From CAADGL01 sp964643885 (GTDB lineage: Bacteria; Planctomycetota; Phycisphaerae; UBA1845; Fen-1342), in assembly GCA_964643885.1 (NCBI GenBank), contig CAZXUI010000014.1:1-64000 (forward strand): DNA of 64,000 nucleotides. The letters are read 5' to 3'. Position 1 is the stretch's first letter. Each line of letters begins with the position of its first letter. The notes below the pieces were generated by a model. It ran no database searches. It saw only the letters and a program-made list of their open reading frames with translations, and was not told the DNA's origin. The position numbers and the translations under genes were made by a program. This document shows, in pieces, positions 1 to 7,366 of the stretch.

Positions 1-60
1 GCGGCCGGACGGCGGCCGGCCAGAGGCCAGTCGCCCAGTCTCAAGGCGGCGGCAATGGGA

Positions 61-125
61 ATCTTTGCCGTACCTCGACTTTGCGGCAGCAGCGGCGTCA
101 AAGCGGATCTTTGCCGTACCTCGAC
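61..125. repeat. Direct repeat, two copies 46 bp apart
   Basis: ATCTTTGCCGTACCTCGAC occurs at 61-79 and again, identical, at 107-125. Similar CAGCAGCGG sequence follows each copy, so the duplicated unit is probably longer and has diverged. Confidence 0.7.
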
Positions 126-145
126 CCCGCAGCAGCGGAACAGTG

Positions 146-164
146 CACCGGCTATTAGCCGGTG
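146..164. repeat. Palindromic intergenic hairpin
   Basis: The perfect inverted repeat CACCGGCTA / TAGCCGGTG (9 bp, single central base) forms a strong hairpin. It resembles in style the CCGGTGGC palindrome at 24903-24924, which suggests REP-like intergenic elements. No T-run follows it, so it does not look like a terminator. Confidence 0.55.
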
Positions 165-550
165 CCACACTTCCCAAGGGACCGGGCACTCTCTGATGAG
201 CGTGGCGCGCTCCGAAGGACTTGCACTTCTCGAAATGCTTATCGGGTGCGAGACAGGAATCTCGCGCCAGCGAGGGAAGGGAAACTCGCACCAGCGATGA
301 CCGATCCTCCACGCTGGGAGCAGTGGGCTCACGGGCACGCTGCGCTTGCACATGCCACGCGCCCGGGCTGGGACGCGTCCGGCGCATTCGCCATCTCCGG
401 GCACGAGGGCATGCTCTACGTGACTGGCTCGTCCGCCCGCAACGGCCAGTGCGGACGCGCCACGCTCTGAATCGGCCGCAACCCCGACACCGCCCGCCCC
501 CCGCGCCGCCCGCCGAAGAGCACTCCCGGCCAGCAGACCAATCCCACCAC

Positions 551-625
551 CGCCGGCCCTTTGATCCCTTGATCCCTCAATCCCTTGATCCCTCAATCCC
601 TCAATCCCTTAGTCCCTCACTCCCT
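551..625. repeat. ATCCCT-type short tandem repeat tract
   Basis: About nine degenerate copies of a 7-9 base unit (ATCCCTTG, ATCCCTCA, GTCCCTCA) run in a row. On the minus strand this reads GGGATTGAGGGA. The same motif forms the inverted ends of the element inside dnaE2 (34331-34362 and 34860-34896). The tract covers the end of ccoS and supplies its stop codon. Confidence 0.75.
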
Positions 626-798
626 CCATCCCGCGCTCCCGTCCTCCCCCTTCCCGGCCCCTCCTCCCCGTCCAGCACCCGCCACGCCGGCGAGTCCAGA
701 TCATCGAACTGCCCACGCCGCGCGGCCCAGATGAAGGCCCACACGGCCGCGGCGGCCAGAACGATCGCCAAGGGAACCACCAGGAAGATCACCGACAT
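601..798 (-). CDS. ccoS: cbb3 oxidase assembly protein CcoS
   Basis: A 65-residue protein, usual for CcoS (about 50-70). It is needed in other bacteria for cofactor insertion into cbb3 oxidase. It has one N-terminal transmembrane helix (residues 3-25), then WAARRGQFDDLDSPAWRVL, which matches the family signature of a basic patch followed by F-DDLD. The start overlaps the end of ccoI by 10 bp, indicating translational coupling at the 3-prime end of the operon. The last about 15 residues are encoded by the GGGATTGAGGGA-type tract, which also provides the TGA stop, so the original C-terminus was probably replaced or extended by the repeat. Family assignment is firm; the tail is not informative. 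Confidence 0.88.
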   Translation of the reverse strand: MSVIFLVVPLAIVLAAAAVWAFIWAARRGQFDDLDSPAWRVLDGEEGPGRGRTGARDGGSEGLRD

Positions 799-3332
799 GC
801 CCGGTCCCCGAAAGTGCGCCCCGCCACCGCGATCGACAGCACCGACAGCGAGCTGATCGGCATCAGGATCGCCGCCGCCAGCGGATGCAGCAGCCCGGCC
901 ACGGCCATCGCCGCGGCCGCCACGTTGTATCCCAGAGACGCGATCAGCCCGCGCAGGATCGTCCCCACCGTCCGCCGCCCCCCGTGAATCAGCTCCACCA
1001 CCGCCGCCAGCCCCTCGCGCCGCAGGTACACATGCGCCGAAGAGAGGCTCGCTTCCGCACCGCCCTGGACGGCGATGCCGATCGTCGCGGCCGCCAGCGC
1101 CGCCGAGTCGTTCACGCCGTCGCCGACCATGACCACCGGCCCGCGCTCGCGCAGCTCACGCACCGCCGCCAGCTTCTGCTCCGGCGTCACGTGGCCGCGG
1201 CCGTCCTCCGCCGCCAGCCCCAGCCGCCGCGCCACCGACCGCACCGCGTCGGGATGATCGCCCGACACGATCCGCACGCGCCAGCCAAGCCGCCGCAACC
1301 GTGCCACGCAATCGGCCGCATCCGCGCGCAGGGCATCGCCCAGCGCAGCGACGGCCGCGAGTTCGCCGTCCACCGCGACGGCCACCGGCGTCTGCCCGTC
1401 GCGGAGGATCTGCGCGACGCGCGCCGCCAACTCGCCGTATTCGGTCTCTGCGCGGTCGGCCGCGCCGTCGCCGGCTGCACCCGACTGCGCGACGAATCGC
1501 ATCGAACCGACCTGCACACGCCGCCCGCCCACGACGGCTTCAACACCGCCGCCGAGCGTCTCGCGCACATCCTCAGCGACAAGCTCACGTTCCGCGGCGA
1601 GTCCGGCTCGCAGCGCCTCGGCGATCGGGTGCGCCGAATGCCGCTCGGCCGCCTTCACGAGCGGCCGCACGGCCGCATCGCCATACCACGCCAGGAGCCG
1701 CGGGCGTCCGACGGTCAACGTGCCGGTCTTGTCGAACAGAATCGTGCCGGTCCGGGCCAGGCCCTCGAGCGCCTCGCCGCCCTTGATCAGAATCCCGCGC
1801 CGCGCCGCCCGCCCGATCGCCACGGAGATCGCCAGCGGCGTCGCCAGCCCCAGCGCGCAGGGACACGTGACGATCAGCAATGCCACCGCGTGGTCGATCG
1901 CCCGCGGCCAGTCCACGCGCCACCAGAGCACGGCCGTCAACAGCGCCAGGCCGATCACCGCGGCCGTGAAGTATCCGGCAATCCGGTCGGCGACGCGGAC
2001 GACCGGCGCCGGCTCGCTCGCTGCCCGCTGCACAAGCTGCATCAGCCGGCCGACGCGCGTCTGCTCGCCCGTCGCCTCCGCCCGCACGCGCAGCGGCGCC
2101 ACCAGGTTCAGCGTCCCGGCTGAGACCGCATCTCCCGGCCCGATGCAGACCGGCCGCGACTCGCCCGTCAGCACCGACTGGTCCACCTCGGAGTGTCCAC
2201 TCTCGACGCGGCCGTCGGCCGGCATCGTCTCGCCCGGTCGCACCTCGAGCAGATCGCCGGCCGCGACGGCCTCGATCGGTACGTCGCGCGGACCGTCCGC
2301 CTCGACGCGCCGTGCCGTCGTGGGTGTCAGCGTATAGAGCAGCTCGACGGATTCAGCCGCGGCCCGCTGCTGGCGCCGCTGGACGTAGCGCCCGACGAGC
2401 AGCAGGAAAACCAGGACCGTCAGCGAATCAAAGTAGATCTCGCCGCGGCCGAGCACGGTGTTGGTGATTCCCGCGACGCCGCCCGTCGCCAGCGCCAGGG
2501 CGATCGGCAGGTCGAGATGAGCGGATCGCGTTCGTAGTGCCGCCCAAGCACCGCGGAAGAAGACCCGCCCCGGCCAGGCCAATGCCACCAGGCCGAGGGC
2601 CATGCTCCACCAGCGGAAGTATTGCTCGATCTCCGGGTGGGCCGCTGCGCTGCCCGCCGCGCCGCCGCCCGCCGCTCCGCCGTAGAGTGCGATCGCCAGC
2701 AGCATCGCGTTTCCGGCCGCGGCGGCCGCGACCGCGATGCGAACCAGAAGGCGGCGTTCCTCCAACCGTCGCAGGTCGCGGGCGGTCGTGCCACGGGCCG
2801 GGTGGGCCGCGTAGCCGAGGCTGTCGAGCGCCCGGGCCGCCTGCGACAAGCGCCCGCGGGCCGGGTCCCAGCGGAGCTGCACGGTCGCGCGGCGGAAATC
2901 CAGGCGCGACTCGACCACGAACGGCGCCACGACCGGCAGTTTCTCGACCAGCCACACGCAGGCGCCGCAGTGAACGCCTTCCAGCAGTAGCTCGACGGCT
3001 CGTGTGCCGTCCGCGAGCTCGCGCACGTAGAGCCGCTCGAACGCCGCGTCGTCGAATTCGTCGTAGGGCCGCCCGGTCGTCCGCGCGGCCTGTGCGGCTC
3101 CGGCGGCGGCCGCCTCGCGCAGGCCGTAATAGCGATCGAGGCCGCAAGCGTGAATGACGCGCCAGACCGTGGCGCAGCCGTGACAGCAGAATTGATGCTC
3201 AGCGGACTTATCGACGAGCCCGGCCGGAACCGGCAGGCCGCAGTGCGCGCAGACAACGTCTGCCGGCGCACCCGCGGAGGCGGGCTGCATCGAGTCCGCC
3301 GCCAGTTCGCTCGACAGGTTCGCGGCCGTCAC
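789..3332 (-). CDS. ccoI: Copper-translocating P1B-type ATPase CcoI/FixI
   Basis: An 847-residue membrane pump exporting Cu(I) for delivery to the CuB site of cbb3 oxidase. In order: an N-terminal metal-binding domain rich in CxxC (VCAHCGLPVP, QFCCHGCATVW) as typical of CcoI; a heavy-metal-associated domain with HCGACVW; membrane helices; the actuator loop (DQSVLTGES); the CPC metal motif in TCPCALGLATPLA; the phosphorylation site DKTGTLT; the HP motif in AERHSAHPIAEA; and the hinge GDGVNDSAAL. The chosen GTG start at 3332 has AGGAGG upstream and overlaps the stop of the preceding gene as GTGA; the frame stays open upstream but there it reads antiframe of the neighbouring gene. It sits in the usual ccoGHIS order apart from the safE-like gene inserted before it. 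Confidence 0.95.
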   Translation of the reverse strand: MTAANLSSELAADSMQPASAGAPADVVCAHCGLPVPAGLVDKSAEHQFCCHGCATVWRVIHACGLDRYYGLREAAAAGAAQAARTTGRPYDEFDDAAFERLYVRELADGTRAVELLLEGVHCGACVWLVEKLPVVAPFVVESRLDFRRATVQLRWDPARGRLSQAARALDSLGYAAHPARGTTARDLRRLEERRLLVRIAVAAAAAGNAMLLAIALYGGAAGGGAAGSAAAHPEIEQYFRWWSMALGLVALAWPGRVFFRGAWAALRTRSAHLDLPIALALATGGVAGITNTVLGRGEIYFDSLTVLVFLLLVGRYVQRRQQRAAAESVELLYTLTPTTARRVEADGPRDVPIEAVAAGDLLEVRPGETMPADGRVESGHSEVDQSVLTGESRPVCIGPGDAVSAGTLNLVAPLRVRAEATGEQTRVGRLMQLVQRAASEPAPVVRVADRIAGYFTAAVIGLALLTAVLWWRVDWPRAIDHAVALLIVTCPCALGLATPLAISVAIGRAARRGILIKGGEALEGLARTGTILFDKTGTLTVGRPRLLAWYGDAAVRPLVKAAERHSAHPIAEALRAGLAAERELVAEDVRETLGGGVEAVVGGRRVQVGSMRFVAQSGAAGDGAADRAETEYGELAARVAQILRDGQTPVAVAVDGELAAVAALGDALRADAADCVARLRRLGWRVRIVSGDHPDAVRSVARRLGLAAEDGRGHVTPEQKLAAVRELRERGPVVMVGDGVNDSAALAAATIGIAVQGGAEASLSSAHVYLRREGLAAVVELIHGGRRTVGTILRGLIASLGYNVAAAAMAVAGLLHPLAAAILMPISSLSVLSIAVAGRTFGDRACR

Positions 3333-4153
3333 GGGACCCTGTCCTCCTGGCTGCAACAAGGCATCGCGCTCGCGTCGAGCTGCTCCACGCGCTCGACCGC
3401 CTGCTCGATGGTCGCCGATTCCACCGGCCTGCCGGCCGTCATCGCCGCGGCTGGCAGGGCCGCACGGTGAACGATGGACAGCACGCCGACGACGACGATC
3501 GCCAGCGACGTCGCCAGTGGCACGGCCCGCCCCAGCGAGCCCGTCAGCCGGCGCGCGCCCGCGCCGATCGCTGACAGCACCGGCACCGTCCCCAGCCAGA
3601 AGGCCGCCATCACCACGCCGCCGGCGAGCGGGTCGGCCGTGCCCGCCGCCGTGATCGCGAACGCGTAGAGCCATCCGCACGGCAGCAGCGTCGTCAGCAA
3701 GCCGATGATCGCGGCCCGCGGCATCGGCCGCAGCCCGACCGCGAGCCGGTGGCCGGCCAGGATCAGGCGCTGCCAGCGCTGCGGCGTCTGCATGGAGGCG
3801 ATTCGAACGCCCGCGAAGCGCAGGGCCGCGACCAGGCCGAAGGTGATCATCATCGCGCCGGCCAGCACGGCGGCGACGCGCTGCACGCCGGCCAGCGAGC
3901 CGCCGAGGTCGATCAGGCGTCCGAGCGAGCCGCAGAGGGCGCCGAGCAGGACGTAGGTGACGAATCGCCCGCCGTGATAGGCACACTGCAACCCCAGCCC
4001 CGAACGCAACAGCGAGCGCGAGCGCCGCTCACACGTGCGGCCGGGCTCGACGCCGCCGCCCACCGCGAACGCCACAAACGCGCCGCACATGCCGGCGCAG
4101 TGCAGGCTGCCTGCCAGACTCGCGATCAGGACTGTGGCCGCCAGGGTGATCAT
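3329..4153 (-). CDS. SafE/TauE-like membrane protein in the cco assembly operon
   Basis: A 274-residue polytopic membrane protein. The N-terminal helix carries SLHCAGMCGAF, the Cys-containing signature of the SafE/TauE-like family often found next to ccoGHIS and thought to handle copper or assembly. The hydrophobic segments give about six helices, and the C-terminus ends in CCSQEDRVP, whose paired cysteines could bind metal. The ATG at 4153 overlaps the stop of ccoH (ATGA) and the stop overlaps the GTG of ccoI (GTGA), so the three genes are translationally coupled. Upstream in-frame codons exist but lie inside the repeat element at 4205-4375 and are unlikely to be used. The role in copper supply is inferred from context; transport of an organosulfur compound is the alternative. 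Confidence 0.78.
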   Translation of the reverse strand: MITLAATVLIASLAGSLHCAGMCGAFVAFAVGGGVEPGRTCERRSRSLLRSGLGLQCAYHGGRFVTYVLLGALCGSLGRLIDLGGSLAGVQRVAAVLAGAMMITFGLVAALRFAGVRIASMQTPQRWQRLILAGHRLAVGLRPMPRAAIIGLLTTLLPCGWLYAFAITAAGTADPLAGGVVMAAFWLGTVPVLSAIGAGARRLTGSLGRAVPLATSLAIVVVGVLSIVHRAALPAAAMTAGRPVESATIEQAVERVEQLDASAMPCCSQEDRVP

Positions 4154-5064
4154 CGATCGGCTCTGATCCGCTGCGCCCCAGCGCGGCGTAACCGTGTGCT
4201 TGCTCCGAGCCGCGAGCGTGAGGGAGCGGGCGCAGTGAGCAATCGCCCCCGCGCCCACGCGCTGTCACACACACACCTGCGCGAGTCGCCGCGTACTCGG
4301 ATTCGGTGGACGTCTTCTGTCGCTGGCGCGGGTTGCCCAACTCCCCCAGCCCGCTCGCTCACGCTCGCGGCTCGGATCAGATTCGCGGCTCGGATCTGAC
4401 TCGCGGGCGCGACGTCGACGTTCCGCACGTTTCCTGCAGTAGTCGCACGATCAGTCTCGCTCGCGTGGTGGCTAGACGACTTGGATCTGCGATCCGTCCC
4501 GGACACCCACACCACGTCACGCTGTGTGAATGATTGCTCACCGCGCTGCGCGGTAAGGCGAATCTCCCACCGGCCCGGCCGTTCCAGCCGCGCGGTGGCC
4601 TCATACAGACCCGCGCCCTTCCCGACGAGCTCGATCTGCCGCCGATCGGAAGCCCGCGCGTAGTGAAACGCAAGGATTCGCATGCTCGCCCCATCCACGG
4701 GGCGGCCGTCGCGATCGCGCAGCGTCGCCCGTATCAGGCGCACGCCCGTGCCGCCGGGCGAATCGACCGAACGCGCTGACTGCGTGCCGGCCTGCTCCGC
4801 CTCGACGGTCAACTCGAGCCGCCAGCCGAGCGCTTCCGACGCCCGCCGCGCCGCCGACTCGTCATCCCAGTGCAGCGCCCGCCGGTAGTAATCCGGCTCC
4901 ACCGCCACGGACGGGTCCGAGTGCGCCAGCACGATCACCGTCGTGCTCATCGCCACCTGCCACAGCAGCAGCACGACGACCACGCCCGGCCAGAACCACG
5001 CCCGCCGCTGCGACGGTCGACCAGGCTGCGGCGACGATCCGGACGGCAGATACTCATTCAACAA
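4150..5064 (-). CDS. ccoH: cbb3 oxidase assembly protein CcoH/FixH with repeat-derived tail
   Basis: FixH-family protein: one N-terminal helix (about residues 22-46), then PDYYRRALHWDD, the family hallmark, and an extracytoplasmic beta-sandwich to about residue 190 ending near RDVVWVSGTD. CcoH acts in maturation and stability of cbb3 oxidase. The protein is 304 residues against about 150-190 for the family. Roughly residues 230-287 are encoded by the intergenic-type element at 4205-4375, so the basic, Arg-rich tail is an insertion by-product and not a domain. The TTG start at 5064 is chosen because GGAGGA lies 8 bases upstream; no in-frame ATG precedes the helix. It lies 33 bp after ccoG and is coupled to the next gene (ATGA overlap). 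Confidence 0.85.
   Translation of the reverse strand: MLNEYLPSGSSPQPGRPSQRRAWFWPGVVVVLLLWQVAMSTTVIVLAHSDPSVAVEPDYYRRALHWDDESAARRASEALGWRLELTVEAEQAGTQSARSVDSPGGTGVRLIRATLRDRDGRPVDGASMRILAFHYARASDRRQIELVGKGAGLYEATARLERPGRWEIRLTAQRGEQSFTQRDVVWVSGTDRRSKSSSHHASETDRATTAGNVRNVDVAPASQIRAANLIRAASVSERAGGVGQPAPATEDVHRIRVRGDSRRCVCDSAWARGRLLTAPAPSRSRLGASTRLRRAGAQRIRADR
4205..4375. repeat. MITE-like element, copy 1, with 27-bp inverted ends
   Basis: A 171-bp element bounded by 27-bp inverted repeats (4205-4231 and 4349-4375) that differ at one position; the core is GAGCCGCGAGCGTGAGGG. It lies inside the 3-prime part of ccoH and keeps that frame open. Copy 2 is at 28404-28575 with near-identical ends and length, and a decayed relative lies at 15169-15372. 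No protein-coding capacity or clear target duplication is visible. Confidence 0.8.
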
Positions 5065-5097
5065 GCGCCGATCCTCCGCGGGCCGCCGGCCCGCAAC

Positions 5098-6582
5098 TCA
5101 CTCCGACTCGCCGCGCTCCGCCCCGCCGTCCGGCGAGATGTGCCCCGGTCCGAACAGTTTGTAACGCGTCTGCTTCACGAAGCCCCGCCCGTCGTCGACG
5201 CGCAGCGTGACGCGGCAGACGCCGGCCTCGAACGCGGCCGGCGGCAAAACAACGACGACGCCGAGCGATCGCGTCGCGCCCGCCTCCACGCACGCGGGAT
5301 TCTCGGGCGTGATCAATTCCAGGTCGCTGCGGTCCGGCACGCTGATCGTGTAGCACGCCTTCTGGCGGCCGTGATTGGCGATCTTGATCCGCAGCGGGTT
5401 CGCGATGCGCCCGTCCGGCATGCGCACGTAGGGCAGCCCGCGCTCGCGCGCGATCGTCACCTGCGTATCGGCCCGCGACGCGACCAGCAGGCCGAAGATG
5501 CCCGCCAGCGCGGCCACGAGCAGCCCATACAGCACGACGCGTGTGCGGATGACGCGGCTCCGTTCGCCGGCCAGCCGCGTCTCCGACGTGTAGCGGATCA
5601 GCCCCCGCGGCCGGCCGATGCGGTCCATCACTTCGTCGCACGCGTCGATGCACTGGGCGCAGGCGACGCACTCCATCTGCAATCCGTCGCGGATGTCGAC
5701 CCCGGTCGGGCAGGTGATCACGCACAGGCCGCAGTCGACGCAGTCGCCGCGCGTGTCGGCCGCCCCGCGCCCCGCCACGGGCAGCGAGCGCCGCCCTCTG
5801 CCGCGCGGCTCGCCGCGCTCGGGGTCATAGCTGATGATCAGCGAATCGCGATCCAGCAGGACCGACTGAAGCCGCCCGTAGGGGCAGGCCACCAGGCACG
5901 TCTGCTCGCGGAAGTAGGTGAAGTTGAACATCATCAGCGCGGTCGTCACGAGCATCACCGCGAACGAGCCCGGATGCTCGAGCGGCGAGCGAAGGACCCA
6001 CGCGCGCAGCGCGTCGACACCCACGAAGTAGGCCAGGAACGTGTGCGCCAGAAACAGCGACGCGGCCAGGTAAAGCACGATCATCGCCAGCCGCCGCGCC
6101 GGCGATACGTCGCCCCGGGCCCGCCCGCCGCGCCCCGCCGTGCCTTCGATCAGCCGCTCGATCGGCCGGTAGAGAAACTCCAGGTAGACCGTCTGCGGAC
6201 AGGCCCACCCGCACCAGACCCGCCCGAGCAGCGCCGTGAAGAGCAGAACGCTGAAGACGATGCTGAGCACGAAAATGGCGAACATGACCGCGTCCGTCGG
6301 CAGGAAAACGAGCCCGAAGAAGACGAAGCGGCGGCTGGCCACGTCCAGCAGCATCAGCGGCTCACCCGCCATGCGCAGATGCGGCACCAGCGCGAACAGC
6401 GCGATCAGCGCGCATGCAACGATCCGCCGCGCCCGCAGAAATCGCCCCGGCGACAGCCGCGGCTTGAGCCAGCGGCGCGAGCCGTCCCGGTTCAGCGTCG
6501 AGAGCACCTGCTGCGGCGGCGCGAGAAGCGAGCCGTCGTCCGCCACGGTGCTCTGCGGCTGCTCATCTGCGATCAGCGGCAC
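5098..6582 (-). CDS. ccoG: Cytochrome c oxidase accessory protein CcoG (RdxA/FixG)
   Basis: A 494-residue membrane iron-sulfur protein; family members reduce Cu(II) for cbb3 oxidase assembly. About five transmembrane helices include the conserved GRVWCGWACPQTVYLEFLYR stretch. Two 4Fe-4S clusters follow (CVDCGLCVITCP, then CVACAQCIDACDE), and the C-terminal FixG immunoglobulin-like domain starts near residue 370. The length is usual. It lies 6 bp downstream of ccoP, so it is co-transcribed, and it depends on cluster supply from a system such as the isc operon at 38536-45086. Confidence 0.95.
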   Translation of the reverse strand: MPLIADEQPQSTVADDGSLLAPPQQVLSTLNRDGSRRWLKPRLSPGRFLRARRIVACALIALFALVPHLRMAGEPLMLLDVASRRFVFFGLVFLPTDAVMFAIFVLSIVFSVLLFTALLGRVWCGWACPQTVYLEFLYRPIERLIEGTAGRGGRARGDVSPARRLAMIVLYLAASLFLAHTFLAYFVGVDALRAWVLRSPLEHPGSFAVMLVTTALMMFNFTYFREQTCLVACPYGRLQSVLLDRDSLIISYDPERGEPRGRGRRSLPVAGRGAADTRGDCVDCGLCVITCPTGVDIRDGLQMECVACAQCIDACDEVMDRIGRPRGLIRYTSETRLAGERSRVIRTRVVLYGLLVAALAGIFGLLVASRADTQVTIARERGLPYVRMPDGRIANPLRIKIANHGRQKACYTISVPDRSDLELITPENPACVEAGATRSLGVVVVLPPAAFEAGVCRVTLRVDDGRGFVKQTRYKLFGPGHISPDGGAERGESE

Positions 6583-6588
6583 GCCTTC

Positions 6589-7164
6589 TCACCTCGGCCA
6601 CGGCGGAATCTGCTCACCCTCCGCACCGCGCGGGCCGGGCAGATTCTGGCCGCGCAGCGAGGCGATGTAGGCCGCCGTCAGCACGATCTCGTTCGGGTGA
6701 AGCTGGGTCTTCCACGCCGGCATGGCCCCGTTGGCCGCCCCATCGGCGATCACCCCGGCGATGTCGGTCAGCTTCTTGACGTTCTTGTAGTGCTCATCCG
6801 TCAGGTTCGGCCCGACCAGTCCGCTCGCATCGGCCCCGTGACAGTTGACGCACCGCGCCGCGAAGGTCGACTTGCCGACGGCCAGCCATTCGGGCTTGCC
6901 CATGTACTCCAGAATCGTCGCCTCGTCCGGCTTCAGTTCGCCGATCTCGCCGAAACGCACGCGCATCAGCCGCGCCTGGGCCGAGTCGTGCTCCTCCGCC
7001 AGCGTCCACGCCGCCGGCGAGAACTGGAAGAACAGGAAATAGACGATGCTGAAGACCACCGTCACGTTGAACAGCAACCACCACCAGCCCGGCGTCGGGT
7101 TGTCATACTCCTGGATGCCGTCGTACGTGTGGTCCGTCAGTGCATCCCGCGTCGGCTCACTCAT
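6589..7164 (-). CDS. ccoP: cbb3 oxidase subunit III (CcoP), mono-haem form
   Basis: The N-terminus has the CcoP signature DGIQEYDNPTPGWWWLLF leading into one transmembrane helix (about residues 26-48). A single class I cytochrome c domain follows, with CVNCH as haem site and MPAWK providing the likely Met ligand. Classical CcoP has two CxxCH domains and about 300 residues; this one has 191 residues and one haem. Its start overlaps ccoQ by 8 bp. It should pass electrons from periplasmic donors to the catalytic subunit. Short mono-haem CcoP proteins occur in several non-proteobacterial phyla, so this is probably native and not a truncation. Confidence 0.93.
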   Translation of the reverse strand: MSEPTRDALTDHTYDGIQEYDNPTPGWWWLLFNVTVVFSIVYFLFFQFSPAAWTLAEEHDSAQARLMRVRFGEIGELKPDEATILEYMGKPEWLAVGKSTFAARCVNCHGADASGLVGPNLTDEHYKNVKKLTDIAGVIADGAANGAMPAWKTQLHPNEIVLTAAYIASLRGQNLPGPRGAEGEQIPPWPR

Positions 7165-7366
7165 GACGCTCTCCCGGCGGCGCTGCGGCGCGCCGTTCCA
7201 CCCGCGGTTCTTCGTCCAGCGGCATCCGCGCCGCCCGGTCGACCTCCGCCCGCGGCCGCAGGATCGCGTTGATCACCACGCCCACGAACGCCGCGAACGC
7301 GATCAGCAGCGCGATCTGGGCCCAGACCGCCTGACCGGCCGCACTCATCACGTCCGTCAGGCTCAT
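7157..7366 (-). CDS. ccoQ: CcoQ-like small membrane subunit
   Basis: A 69-residue protein with one transmembrane helix (about residues 13-35, QAVWAQIALLIAFAAFVGVV) and a charged tail, in the position of ccoQ between the fused ccoNO and ccoP. Its ATG overlaps the ccoNO stop (ATGA) and its end overlaps ccoP by 8 bp. CcoQ stabilises the assembled oxidase in other bacteria. Similarity at the residue level is weak, as is usual for CcoQ, so the assignment rests on size, topology and position. Confidence 0.75.
   Translation of the reverse strand: MSLTDVMSAAGQAVWAQIALLIAFAAFVGVVINAILRPRAEVDRAARMPLDEEPRVERRAAAPPGERHE

Larger units (their letters stand above)
1..600. other. Repeat-rich region without a supported gene
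   Basis: Several short reading frames are open here, as expected at this GC content, but none resembles a known protein, has a convincing ribosome site or continues across the repeats. The stretch contains a 19-bp direct repeat (61-79 and 107-125), a palindrome (146-164) and, at its right end, the ATCCCT-type tract. A gene running in from the left cannot be excluded, but nothing supports one. Confidence 0.5.

Noticed and set aside
4150..4380. The C-terminal part of CcoH as a functional domain
   Set aside because: It coincides with the inverted-repeat element 4205-4375, which also occurs outside genes.
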